Source: Nitrospinaceae bacterium
GTDB taxonomy: Bacteria; Nitrospinota; Nitrospinia; Nitrospinales; VA-1
DNA: 20,120 bases
Reading direction: 5' to 3'
Assembly (NCBI GenBank): GCA_029937655.1
Contig: JAPYPK010000013.1
Coordinates: 4,852-24,971, forward strand
Shown here: piece after piece, positions 7,603-15,173 of the stretch
Layout: every line of letters starts with the position of its first letter
Numbering within the stretch: position 1 is the stretch's first letter
The notes under the pieces: model-generated
What the model saw: only the letters and a program-made list of their open reading frames with translations
What the model was told of the DNA's origin: nothing
Databases searched by the model: none
Translations under genes and position numbers: made by a program

Positions 7603-8952
7603 TTAGCCTTCTGTCTGACTTATAAAATCAACTAATTTATCAATAGCATCTACCGAGAGTTTGTGCTTAAAATCCTGCGGCATCAAGCCATCTGGGTAGA
7701 GCTCGTTTTCTTCTTCATTCATAACCACGTATGCACTGGGGTTGAGAATCGACTCACGCACATATTCCTTGGTATTAGTAGCCTTACCTTTATATCGTGG
7801 GTCCTTGATCCGTTTGGCAGCGTTGATCTTCTCATGCAACTTCGGACCAAGCTCGCCTTCCGCCCCCTCGATACCAGGAATGGTATGACACAAAGGACAA
7901 CCAAGTGTATTAATAATCTCATCGATTGGTTCAGCTCCTGTTACAAAGATCGGGGCCTCCTCATCAGATTCCGCGGTTTCCTCAGCAGCCCCACCGTCAG
8001 CCGACGGCAAAGGCACGGTAACATTGGCATAGTCACCTGGTGTGGTATAAGACTGCAAATACGCAATAACGGCATTGACTTCCACCGGACTCAAGCTAAT
8101 CGGTGGCTTGACGATGACAGGCATCGGGCTTACCTTATCCCCAGCCTTACCAAAACCTTTAACAACATAACAGGTCGGACACATAACCGATTCACGGATA
8201 TAGTCTTCCCCTGTCATCGAATCATAACCTCCAGCCCCTGCCCGTCGGTACTCTTCAGGGATTTGATCAGGCGCACCTTTAATGATTCCAGACTTAGGCT
8301 CTTTATCGCCCACCTTGACCGGCTCGTTCAAATAGCGATCCTCCTTAACTCGAGTAGCGCCACGCTCATTAACTCCAAAGAGGTTCGGACAACGACCGAT
8401 ATTATCTCCAGCATCAAATGTGTGGCAAAGAGGACACTGGCCTTTTCCGATAGCCTTCTGGCCCGCCACCTGTTTTGTCCCAAATATAATGACACGCCCC
8501 ATCTCGGCGTACTCTTCCATGGTAACCTCACCAATAAATGCTGCTGCCTTTGGTGGTGGATCACTACGCTGCTGCGGTAACCAGTTGGTGTAACCAGCAA
8601 GCAGGACCGATATCGTTGTCCACCAGAAAAAAGCCCGGATGATAGGTGGGGATTGGTTTTCAATCTTCGTACTCTTAAAAAATATGCCCCAAACGAGCAA
8701 CAGCAAGATCATGGTCAAACACATCTTGCCAAAAAAGAAACTAAGCTGCTGAACTTGATTAAGATCAAACATGTGAACAGTCTCGAGAAACATAACTAAC
8801 AGAAAACCACCGAATATGCCCCCCCAGAATTTCAAACTCACATCTTCCCGCTCACGGCAATACTGTATGACGCTAATAAACACATACAGGGCAAAAACCG
8901 TAAACGCTAGCGATAAAAATGTCCATAAAATGTCCTGTTGCTCTGGAAGCAT
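7603..8952 (-). CDS. membrane-bound dihaem cytochrome c with duplicated haem domain
   Basis: A 449-residue protein with four N-terminal hydrophobic helices (about 8-30, 43-62, 70-92, 105-122) and two homologous periplasmic cytochrome c domains. The haem motifs are CPLCH at 173-177 and CPLCH at 352-356, with likely Met ligands M277 (SPMPV) and M424 (LMPQD). The domains are an internal duplication: each has CPLCHT, a Y-x-RES segment and a YVV segment. In the second copy the segment reads RESILNPSAYVV; in the first it reads RESVMCPTCYVV, giving an additional CXXC pair (258, 261) with Tyr instead of His, plus C188. The ATG is preceded by a strong AAGGAGAGGAG SD. Second gene of the oxidase operon. 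Confidence 0.87.
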   Translation of the reverse strand: MLPEQQDILWTFLSLAFTVFALYVFISVIQYCREREDVSLKFWGGIFGGFLLVMFLETVHMFDLNQVQQLSFFFGKMCLTMILLLLVWGIFFKSTKIENQSPPIIRAFFWWTTISVLLAGYTNWLPQQRSDPPPKAAAFIGEVTMEEYAEMGRVIIFGTKQVAGQKAIGKGQCPLCHTFDAGDNIGRCPNLFGVNERGATRVKEDRYLNEPVKVGDKEPKSGIIKGAPDQIPEEYRRAGAGGYDSMTGEDYIRESVMCPTCYVVKGFGKAGDKVSPMPVIVKPPISLSPVEVNAVIAYLQSYTTPGDYANVTVPLPSADGGAAEETAESDEEAPIFVTGAEPIDEIINTLGCPLCHTIPGIEGAEGELGPKLHEKINAAKRIKDPRYKGKATNTKEYVRESILNPSAYVVMNEEENELYPDGLMPQDFKHKLSVDAIDKLVDFISQTEG

Positions 8953-9033
8953 CCCTCTACTCCTCTCCTTTTATGTTTCTCAATAATTAATATTGCTTAA
9001 AAATAAAATTAACCAAAACAAGTTCAACAATTA

Positions 9034-11004
9034 CTACTGTTGTTGAGCCGGAACCGGAACTGCGTCTGGCGCCTTTGCTGCTGCTGGTTTGGCACTCAAA
9101 CTAGCGACCCAGAAAACAACAACAAACTGAACCCACACAAAAAGAGTATTGAATGTCAGCATTTTCCCAGCTTCACCAATAGTCAAAGTGTATGCATCAG
9201 GTGAGTTATCTCTTAACACCTCGGTTACATGCCAAAACAGGCGTACGGCGGAACGGATGTACCCCATCAGTCCCATCAACCATGTAAATGAAATCGCAAG
9301 GAGGAAAATAGCATAGGTTCCCACCTTAGATTGAGTACCCCATTTAATATCACCCATGGACTCCGAGTCCTTGAACATGGAGATATTGATTGCGGTACCC
9401 GCAAACAGGGTTGTCAGGGTGGTAGTCACCTGAGGCACCGAGAGACCTACCCGTTGGTTTGCAGGAAGAAAATAACCATAAACACCCAGGAAGATAATGT
9501 TCAATGCCGCTCCGACGAAAATCGCGGTGATCCAGCAGTTACCTGCCGTTGCCCAAGGAACAGTTATCTTTTTATTGGCCCTCTGGTACAAAAGAAAGCA
9601 GAGGATAGTGGTTACAATCATCAAGTTCACTGCTGTATTTTTAGCAGACATAACCCCGAAGTGACCGATGATCGGGTGCTGCGCCCCTCCCATTTCTTTC
9701 AATTCAGCAGGGGTCATTACGATCGTATGAGGGGTCATCCACATAGTAAAACATACGATGAGGAGTAGAACCATATACTTACAATACTTCATATAACGCT
9801 GAGATCCCTGCACACGCGACATACTATTGTGCAGGTAGGAGTTTGCAGCGAAGAACAGCAAACCAATCATCACCGCCTGGATGATAAACAACCAAGCCAT
9901 AATCCCGCCCATCAAGGTGATACCCATCTGCTGACGGAACGCATACACTTCTTTCATCAGCCAGTAACCTGCAAAGGGCAGAGGGATCAAACCGAAAATA
10001 CAAATAAACATGGCTACATAACAAACCCAATCATAATGGGCTTTAGTTTCTTCATCTCTTGCAGTCAAATAGTGATAAGCAGCATAAGCACCAACGATAC
10101 CGCCACCAAACACGATATTTCCCAGGATCCTATGAACACCGACCGGATTCCATAAGGTAGAGTGGATAACGTGCCAGATATTACCCAGAAAACGACCTTG
10201 CTCGTCAATCCCACCAGGTGCCTGCATAAAAGTAGCCCAAGAATTCGCAAGATACATCAACACGGTCCCGATGAGGTTAAGCAAAACCGAAATACTACAA
10301 TGAACCCACTTCAAGAAACCACCGTCGTTCATCTTATCCCAGCCATAATAATAAACGTAAAGAACACCACTCTCCGCCAAAAACATCAACGCATAAACAT
10401 GCATTACCGGGCGAAAAATAGTTGCCATGTACTTAAAGAAACCTGGAAATAAAGTGATAAAAGTAAACAGTAAAATACCACCCAAAATGGCTGTCCAGGA
10501 GTACGCGGTAAGACTAACCTTCATCAGATCATGAGCAAGCATGTCGTATTTCTTAGCCATCACTGGATCACTCTCTCGGCTGCGAATTCCGACGAACTCA
10601 ATAAGCATACAGAAAATTGGTACCGCCAAAACAAAGCTACCAAAATACAAGTGCTGCTGGTTAGCCATCCAAAGGATGATTCGACTAGGAGCAAACTCAT
10701 AATTATTGTAGTCGTTCTCTCCTAACTCAGGTGCAGGGGCACCGCTCACAGGTCCCTTAAGAGGATTCCCCTCAAAGTCCTTGTAGAAAACATCCTGGCT
10801 CCACTCGATCTCAGGTTCGCCTTCTCCCTCAGCATCGTCGTCTGCAGCCATCACTTCTTTCGCAAACGCCTGCTCAGCAAAGGCCTGCTCAGCAAAAGCT
10901 TCCTTCGCGAAAGCATCTCCTGCCAACCCTGGCATCATATACACTGCAAACGCAAAAAACAGAGCAATGGGCAGAATATTTAATCTTCTAGTTTTCCCCA
11001 ACAT
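9034..11004 (-). CDS. cytochrome bd-like oxidase catalytic subunit (CydA-like), no CydB partner
   Basis: A 656-residue polytopic membrane protein, longer than the ~450-520 residues of ordinary CydA. It has a signal-like N terminus (1-33), an unusual acidic exported segment (about 50-100), then CydA-like helices. H118 (NQQHLYFGSFVLA) corresponds to the haem b595/d-site His; E211 lies in the helix where CydA has conserved Glu; H291 (VHRILGNIVFGGGIVGAYAAYHYL region) corresponds to a b558 ligand; M360 in FRQQMGITLMGG fits the b558 Met. The GRQPW quinol-loop signature is not seen. The C terminus is extended by several helices. Similar bd-like proteins are known in Nitrospira-type nitrite oxidisers. 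SD is excellent (AAGGAGG, plus-strand 11013-11019). It heads a four-gene operon with c-type cytochromes, which suggests oxygen reduction with cytochrome c-derived electrons; donor and function are inference. Confidence 0.85.
   Translation of the reverse strand: MLGKTRRLNILPIALFFAFAVYMMPGLAGDAFAKEAFAEQAFAEQAFAKEVMAADDDAEGEGEPEIEWSQDVFYKDFEGNPLKGPVSGAPAPELGENDYNNYEFAPSRIILWMANQQHLYFGSFVLAVPIFCMLIEFVGIRSRESDPVMAKKYDMLAHDLMKVSLTAYSWTAILGGILLFTFITLFPGFFKYMATIFRPVMHVYALMFLAESGVLYVYYYGWDKMNDGGFLKWVHCSISVLLNLIGTVLMYLANSWATFMQAPGGIDEQGRFLGNIWHVIHSTLWNPVGVHRILGNIVFGGGIVGAYAAYHYLTARDEETKAHYDWVCYVAMFICIFGLIPLPFAGYWLMKEVYAFRQQMGITLMGGIMAWLFIIQAVMIGLLFFAANSYLHNSMSRVQGSQRYMKYCKYMVLLLIVCFTMWMTPHTIVMTPAELKEMGGAQHPIIGHFGVMSAKNTAVNLMIVTTILCFLLYQRANKKITVPWATAGNCWITAIFVGAALNIIFLGVYGYFLPANQRVGLSVPQVTTTLTTLFAGTAINISMFKDSESMGDIKWGTQSKVGTYAIFLLAISFTWLMGLMGYIRSAVRLFWHVTEVLRDNSPDAYTLTIGEAGKMLTFNTLFVWVQFVVVFWVASLSAKPAAAKAPDAVPVPAQQQ
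10855..10914 (-). repeat. four tandem 15-bp repeats inside the bd-like oxidase gene
   Basis: Four consecutive 15-base units (10855-10869, 10870-10884, 10885-10899, 10900-10914) encode the pentapeptides AFAKE, AFAEQ, AFAEQ, AFAKE (residues 31-50) right after the signal-peptide core. The two inner units differ by one base, which suggests recent slippage or unequal exchange. Confidence 0.9.
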
Positions 11005-11081
11005 AGCCTTGTCCTCCTTTGTGGACTTAATTACTTTAAAAAGTAGATTACAAAATATTAAAAACTATAATTCCTAAATCT

Positions 11082-11168
11082 TTAAGATAAATTATCGATT
11101 AATGGTCGCTTAAATACTGTATATACCTGAATAACCACGATTCCCAAAAAACCGTAGCTCTCCCTCAT
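11082..11168 (-). CDS. possible 28-residue leader ORF
   Basis: An ATG frame of 28 codons lies inside the predicted oxidase-operon leader, 77 bases before the bd-like gene. The peptide begins MRESYGFLGIVVIQVYTVF, mostly hydrophobic in its first half, then KRPLIDNLS. An AAGGA lies only 3 bases before the ATG, too close for a good SD. Classical bd oxidases have a ~30-40-residue CydX helix, but the gene usually follows cydB, and this peptide shows no CydX signature that I can recognise. It may be chance. Confidence 0.2.
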   Translation of the reverse strand: MRESYGFLGIVVIQVYTVFKRPLIDNLS

Positions 11169-11248
11169 AGGTCCTTTTAATATAAGGCCCTGACACCAAA
11201 AGCACCTAATAGTCACAAGAAAAAAAAGGCACAATTCGAGCTAATTTT

Positions 11249-11262
11249 TTGATTTTTATCAT
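11249..11262. promoter_or_regulatory. FNR/CRP-family-like palindromic site
   Basis: TTGAT-TTTT-ATCAT matches the FNR consensus TTGAT-N4-ATCAA at 9 of 10 positions and directly overlaps the predicted -10 box of the oxidase operon. Overlap with -10 would predict repression when occupied, suitable for an oxygen-responsive terminal oxidase. The regulator is not in the window. Confidence 0.4.
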
Positions 11263-11281
11263 GCGTGCCATACCATGTCAA
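11253..11281 (-). promoter_or_regulatory. sigma-70-like promoter of the oxidase operon
   Basis: On the minus strand TTGACA (11276-11281, 6/6) is followed after 17 bases by TAAAAA (11253-11258, 4/6 to TATAAT). The start would fall near 11246, giving a leader of about 240 bases. The perfect -35 and ideal spacing support it; the -10 is mediocre, as for a regulated promoter. Confidence 0.5.
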
Positions 11282-11326
11282 GACAAAAAAAAGCCATTAT
11301 CCACAACTAAAACCACCTTTTCCCAT

Positions 11327-12625
11327 TCAGTCCTTTATTCTTTTTTTTGTTCTCAATTCTACGGCATTCGCATGTGCGTCCAGATGCTCCATACCGGCAA
11401 GCACTCTTATCAATGGGGCTGCTTTTTCAAGAGCTTCTGGAGAGTAAGACATGATACTGGTTCTTTTTACGAAATCATAAACTCCGAGTGGTGACGAAAA
11501 CCGGGCGGTTCCGCTAGTTGGCAAAACATGATTGGGGCCAGCAAAATAATCTCCAACGGCCTCTGGAGTGTAGTGGCCTAAAAATATGGCCCCTGCGTTT
11601 TTGATTTGCTCGGCACAAGCACGAGGTTCTTTCACTGCAAGCTCTAAGTGCTCCGGCGCTATATCGTTGGCTATCTTGATAGCCTTCTCCAGAGACTCTA
11701 CAACAAATAGGCGGCACTGGTCGCCAAGTGATTTTTTGATAATTTCCTGTCGGTTCAAGCGACTGACCTGTTTCTCCAACTCCTTCATCACATCCTGGGC
11801 TAATTTTTCAGAACAAGTCACCAAAATTGGAACCGCCTGCTCATCATGTTCAGCCTGGGACAATAAATCAGCCGCAATAAAATCCGCACGTGCACTATCA
11901 TCCGCTACAATCAGGATTTCACTGGGCCCTGCAATCATATCGATATCCACTAAACCGAATACCATTCGTTTAGCCAACGCAACAAAAATATTACCGGGCC
12001 CTACAATCTTGTCCACTTTTGGGATCGTATCGGTTCCGTAGGCCATTGCACCTATGGCCTGAGCCCCACCTACTTTAAAGATGGAATCAACCCCAGCAAT
12101 TTCGGCCGCCACGAGGACATGTGGACTGCATTGCCCTTTTGATGCCGGGCTGCACATCACAACCTTCTCCACACCTGCAACTTTTGCCGGAATCGCATTC
12201 ATCAATACGGACGACGGATAGGAAGCTTTGCCACCAGGAACATAAATTCCTGCAATCTCAAGAGGCCTTACACTTTGCCCCAGCAATACACCATTTTTTT
12301 CATATTCCCAGGACTGCTGATCCTGATGCTCATGAAACTCGCGGATGTTTTTTGCCGCCTGCCTCAATGCATCTACCTCTTCATCACTTACATTATTATG
12401 GGCTTCATCAATCTCACCCCGTGTCACCCTTATTTCCCCCGCAGATAAATCGTATTGATCAAAGCGACGAGTGTACTCAAGTAATGCACTATCGCCGCTC
12501 TCCTTAATTTGTTTTAGAATTTCACGAACCGTGGCATCATGAACCACAAGGTCAATGTCAGCCCGGCCAACGACTGCCCTTAGATTGGACTCAAAATCAA
12601 GATCAAAATGTTTAATAATTTTCAT
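11327..12625 (-). CDS. hisD: histidinol dehydrogenase
   Basis: HisD carries out the last two steps of histidine synthesis, oxidising L-histidinol to L-histidine with two NAD+; it is a cytoplasmic zinc homodimer. The 432-residue length is typical. Visible residues include the zinc ligands Q257 and H260 (LLSQAEHDE), D359 (GDYFAGPNHVLPT) and H418 (GMEHLDAH), and the catalytic E325-H326 pair (APEHLEL). The family signature IAGPSEILIVAD is present. The ATG has no strong SD, only a GGA about 12 bases upstream. It follows the DUF2064 gene by 51 bases on the same strand and is probably transcribed with it. No other his gene is in the window, so the pathway genes are dispersed here. Confidence 0.97.
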   Translation of the reverse strand: MKIIKHFDLDFESNLRAVVGRADIDLVVHDATVREILKQIKESGDSALLEYTRRFDQYDLSAGEIRVTRGEIDEAHNNVSDEEVDALRQAAKNIREFHEHQDQQSWEYEKNGVLLGQSVRPLEIAGIYVPGGKASYPSSVLMNAIPAKVAGVEKVVMCSPASKGQCSPHVLVAAEIAGVDSIFKVGGAQAIGAMAYGTDTIPKVDKIVGPGNIFVALAKRMVFGLVDIDMIAGPSEILIVADDSARADFIAADLLSQAEHDEQAVPILVTCSEKLAQDVMKELEKQVSRLNRQEIIKKSLGDQCRLFVVESLEKAIKIANDIAPEHLELAVKEPRACAEQIKNAGAIFLGHYTPEAVGDYFAGPNHVLPTSGTARFSSPLGVYDFVKRTSIMSYSPEALEKAAPLIRVLAGMEHLDAHANAVELRTKKRIKD

Positions 12626-12676
12626 TGTATATAATCCGTAATTTTCTCAAGAGACATTCTAAGGAATTAAAAGGAA

Positions 12677-13357
12677 TTAAAAAGATAGGGTGCTTAAAAA
12701 TTTTTGAGTTGCGGCTCCTTCCTTATGACCTACAGCTGTCATCAACTCCAAGTGTGTTTTAAGGAATATCAAATCATCTGAACGATCCACATCATACCAG
12801 ACAGGAAGAAGTTCCAACGAAACGCCATTTGATTCCAGTTTGCAGCGAGTTGCTTCCAATACAGTATCACCACCCCACGTAACACCATCAAATAGATTGG
12901 TTAACTTCTCTCTCATGCCAATTAAATAGTACCCTCCATCCACACTTGGACCCAGAACCACATCTTGCTTGGAACTAAACGCTTGCCTGATATAAGCCAA
13001 GGGCAAACTAGGACTGTCAGCTCCTATAATAATGACCTGCTCATAACCCTCAGCAAACCTTGCAGAAAAAGTGCTTTTCATCCTCTCGCCAAGGTCTTTC
13101 CCTTCCTGAATAAAAATGCTTATGGATAAAGACTTATCCAGTTGCTCAAAATACCCCGAAATGCTGGATGGATAAATACCAACAAAACAATCAACAGATT
13201 CTACAGCGGTGACCGTGTCAAGGGTGTCAGAAAGAAAACAAGTATACAGTTCGCAAGTTGTTTGTAGATCCAAAAACGGATTAAGGCGTGTTTTAACCCG
13301 CCCTATTATCGGGTCGCGGGCAAAAACAATCAAAGCATTTTTATTTTGTTTTGCCAT
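12677..13357 (-). CDS. DUF2064 / TIGR04282-type glycosyltransferase-like protein
   Basis: A 226-residue GT-A-fold protein related to nucleotidyl- and glycosyltransferases, of unknown substrate; family members are often found beside glycosyltransferases or in arsenosugar-type clusters. Motifs: VFARDPIIGRVKTRL (11-25, nucleotide-binding loop), a GADSPSLP metal-binding-type motif (112-119), GPSVDGGYYLIGM (136-148) and WGGDTVLEAT. These span the whole family domain. The N-terminal half (residues 26-110) is typical for the family. The ATG at 13357 has only a weak upstream SD. It is divergent from the PAP2/GT9 envelope operon and upstream of hisD on the same strand. The neighbourhood suggests an envelope or sugar role, but the function is not established by the sequence. 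Confidence 0.85.
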   Translation of the reverse strand: MAKQNKNALIVFARDPIIGRVKTRLNPFLDLQTTCELYTCFLSDTLDTVTAVESVDCFVGIYPSSISGYFEQLDKSLSISIFIQEGKDLGERMKSTFSARFAEGYEQVIIIGADSPSLPLAYIRQAFSSKQDVVLGPSVDGGYYLIGMREKLTNLFDGVTWGGDTVLEATRCKLESNGVSLELLPVWYDVDRSDDLIFLKTHLELMTAVGHKEGAATQKFLSTLSF

Positions 13358-13395
13358 TAGAATCTCTATTTTCGCAGATAATTCATCTGACTAAA

Positions 13396-13422
13396 GAGGA
13401 GGACCCTAGGAGACTCCTCCTC
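13396..13422. repeat. inverted repeat GAGGAGGA / TCCTCCTC in divergent intergenic region
   Basis: A perfect 8-bp inverted repeat with an 11-base loop lies between the divergent DUF2064 and PAP2 genes, just upstream of the PAP2 -35 box. No T-run follows on either strand, so it is a poor terminator. It could be an operator or a leader hairpin for the minus-strand gene. Confidence 0.5.
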
Positions 13423-13432
13423 CATAAATCGT

Positions 13433-13461
13433 TTGACTAGCACTTCCAAAGCCAATAAAAT
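13433..13461 (+). promoter_or_regulatory. sigma-70 promoter of the PAP2-GT9 operon
   Basis: TTGACT (13433-13438, 5/6) and TAAAAT (13456-13461, 5/6) with an exact 17-base spacer. Transcription should start near 13468, about 39 bases before the proposed ATT start at 13507. Confidence 0.7.
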
Positions 13462-13506
13462 CTATCTTGGCATGCGTATCACTCAAATTTTCAAGGAGAT
13501 CAGACC

Positions 13507-14100
13507 ATTCTTTCCGAGTTAGACATTTCGGCATTCTACTGGATCAATACGCATTTTCAATCTCGAATATTCCTAAAATTCATGCAGTTCATTTCTATTA
13601 AGCAGAATTTTCTGTGGCCGGGGATCATTTGTTTGGTAATTTTTCTCTGGATTAAGAAGATGCGAGGATTAGCATTAGTTTTAGCGACCGCTTTAGCGGT
13701 ATCAATCGCAGATTTTTTAGGAGCAACATTAAAAGAACTAATTGCACGTGATAGACCTTGCCACGTCCTCTCTCATATAAAAGGTATTGCTAATTGTTCG
13801 AACAGCTTTTCTTTTCCTTCTAATCACGCGATAAACTCTTTCACATTTGCTACGATCATCACACGTGCCTATAAGAACTTCGCGCTTATCTTATACATTT
13901 TGGCTTTGCTGATAGGTTACTCGCGGGTTTACCTTGGAGTACATTACCCCACGGATGTTTTGAGTGGAGCCTTATGCGGTATCCTAATCGGTTACATGGG
14001 GTATAAATATTTTTACCTCAAAATATTGGGTCTTTTTATAAATAAATTTCCTACCCTAACTAACCATGAACTCGCTGAAACAAAAATTTCTAATCATTAA
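13507..14100 (+). CDS. PAP2-family phosphatase, start at ATT codon
   Basis: A 197-residue integral-membrane phosphatase of the type that removes phosphate from undecaprenyl pyrophosphate, phosphatidate or lipid A. All three PAP2 motifs are visible: KELIARDRP (K76...R83-P84), PSNH (104-107; the usual PSGH with Gly to Asn) and SRVYLGVHYPTD (S139-R140, H146, D150). The first ATG in the frame is at 13582, but the frame upstream encodes ELDISAFYWINTHFQS, the normal family N terminus. No ATG, GTG or TTG exists between the upstream stop (13456-13458) and 13582. ATT at 13507 sits 8 bases after a strong AAGGAG SD (13493-13498) and 39 bases after the promoter start, so I place the start there. It overlaps the GT9 gene by 35 bases. 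Confidence 0.8.
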   Translation: MLSELDISAFYWINTHFQSRIFLKFMQFISIKQNFLWPGIICLVIFLWIKKMRGLALVLATALAVSIADFLGATLKELIARDRPCHVLSHIKGIANCSNSFSFPSNHAINSFTFATIITRAYKNFALILYILALLIGYSRVYLGVHYPTDVLSGALCGILIGYMGYKYFYLKILGLFINKFPTLTNHELAETKISNH

Positions 14101-15142
14101 ACTTAGCTCCATCGGCGATATAGTTCATGCCTTGCCCTTTCTTCGGACTCTGCGAGCAAATCGTCCCAATGCTTATATCGCATGGATCATCGAGGAAAGT
14201 TTTCAGGACCTGGTCAAGTGCAATCCAGATCTCGATGAAGTGATCCCAGTCCGCACTAGATATTGGCGCAAAAATATAAACATACAGTCTTGGAATGAAA
14301 TCCATCAAATAAGAAAATTATTAAAGAAACACCAATTTGATTGGACTTTTGATTTACAAGGCCTCATTAAAACTGGGTTCATTGCTAGCATGACGAGCGC
14401 ACCCAATAGAGCTGGGTTTCATCGCAGTAACTGCCGAGAAAAAATAAATGCCTGGTTTAATAATCAACGTAGTAAATATATTTCTACCGATAGTCATATA
14501 GTAGACCGTTGTCTATCACAGCTTTCCATCTTGGGAGATTTTCATCCTCAAATAGAGTTTCCCCTACCCATCGGTGAGAAGGATGAAATTATTTCTAAAG
14601 CTTTCATGGTGAAAAATAGCAAGCTCACCGAAAAGCCCATAGCTGGAATCAATCCAGGAGCCGGGTTCCCAACCAAACTGTGGAGCATAGAACGGTACGC
14701 CCGATTAGCCGACAAACTAACAGAAGAGCTGGGCTTCTCTATCCTCCTGACCTGGGGACCAGGAGAAGAAGAAATGGTCCGCAATATCGCCGAGAGCATG
14801 AAACAAAAGTCGTGGATAGCACCTGCGACCACGATTGCCGAGTCTATTGGACTATATAAAAAACTCTCTTTATTTGTGGGAAGCGACTCGGGACCGTTTC
14901 ATATTTGCTGGGCATTAGGCATCCCAACGGTTTCGGCATGGGGACCAACTGATCCAAACCGCAACGGGGCCTACTCAAAAAACCATGAAGCAGTTTTTCA
15001 TAAATTAAATTGTAGTTTCTGCTGGAAACGTCAGTGTCCTTTAGGGACAACCGAATGCATGAATAAAGTAACCGTGCAAAACATGTTTGATGCTACGAAA
15101 AAAATAGCCTCCGGACACATTAAGATGCTAATCTCTCCTTAA
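14066..15142 (+). CDS. GT9-family heptosyltransferase (WaaC/RfaC-like)
   Basis: A 358-residue GT-B glycosyltransferase of family 9, whose members transfer heptose from ADP-heptose onto lipid A-Kdo in LPS inner-core synthesis. The N-terminal KLSSIGDIVHALPFLRTLR (12-30) is the family signature; the C-terminal domain has GINPGAGFPTKLWSIERYARLA (nucleotide-binding side) and LFVGSDSGPFHICWALGIPTVSAWGPTDP. A Cys-rich segment CSFCWKRQCPLGTTEC follows near the C terminus. The ATG at 14066 overlaps the PAP2 gene by 35 bases and has no obvious SD, which suggests translational coupling. Likely heptosyltransferase I, but I cannot exclude another GT9 acceptor. Confidence 0.87.
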   Translation: MNSLKQKFLIIKLSSIGDIVHALPFLRTLRANRPNAYIAWIIEESFQDLVKCNPDLDEVIPVRTRYWRKNINIQSWNEIHQIRKLLKKHQFDWTFDLQGLIKTGFIASMTSAPNRAGFHRSNCREKINAWFNNQRSKYISTDSHIVDRCLSQLSILGDFHPQIEFPLPIGEKDEIISKAFMVKNSKLTEKPIAGINPGAGFPTKLWSIERYARLADKLTEELGFSILLTWGPGEEEMVRNIAESMKQKSWIAPATTIAESIGLYKKLSLFVGSDSGPFHICWALGIPTVSAWGPTDPNRNGAYSKNHEAVFHKLNCSFCWKRQCPLGTTECMNKVTVQNMFDATKKIASGHIKMLISP

Positions 15143-15173
15143 CACTCAACTCATTAAACATAAAGGTAATACA

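Larger units (their letters stand above)
11005..11326. other. 322-base leader/promoter region of the oxidase operon
   Basis: The gap between hisD (ends 11327) and the bd-like gene (starts 11004), both on the minus strand. It contains a sigma-70-like promoter (11253-11281), an FNR/CRP-like palindrome (11249-11262), an imperfect hairpin (near 11170-11190, GGTCCTT against AAGGCCC) and a possible 28-codon ORF (11082-11168). I see no convincing intrinsic terminator for hisD. Confidence 0.55.

Noticed and set aside
7663..8580. A 305-codon open frame antisense to the dihaem cytochrome gene.
   Set aside because: It lies opposite a clear coding gene with haem motifs, encodes no recognisable domain and has no SD or promoter. 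It is explained by the base composition of the sense gene.
11082..11168. Firm call of a cydX-type gene.
   Set aside because: Hydrophobicity is only partial, the SD is 3 bases from the ATG, and there is no recognisable CydX signature; kept only as a low-confidence ORF.
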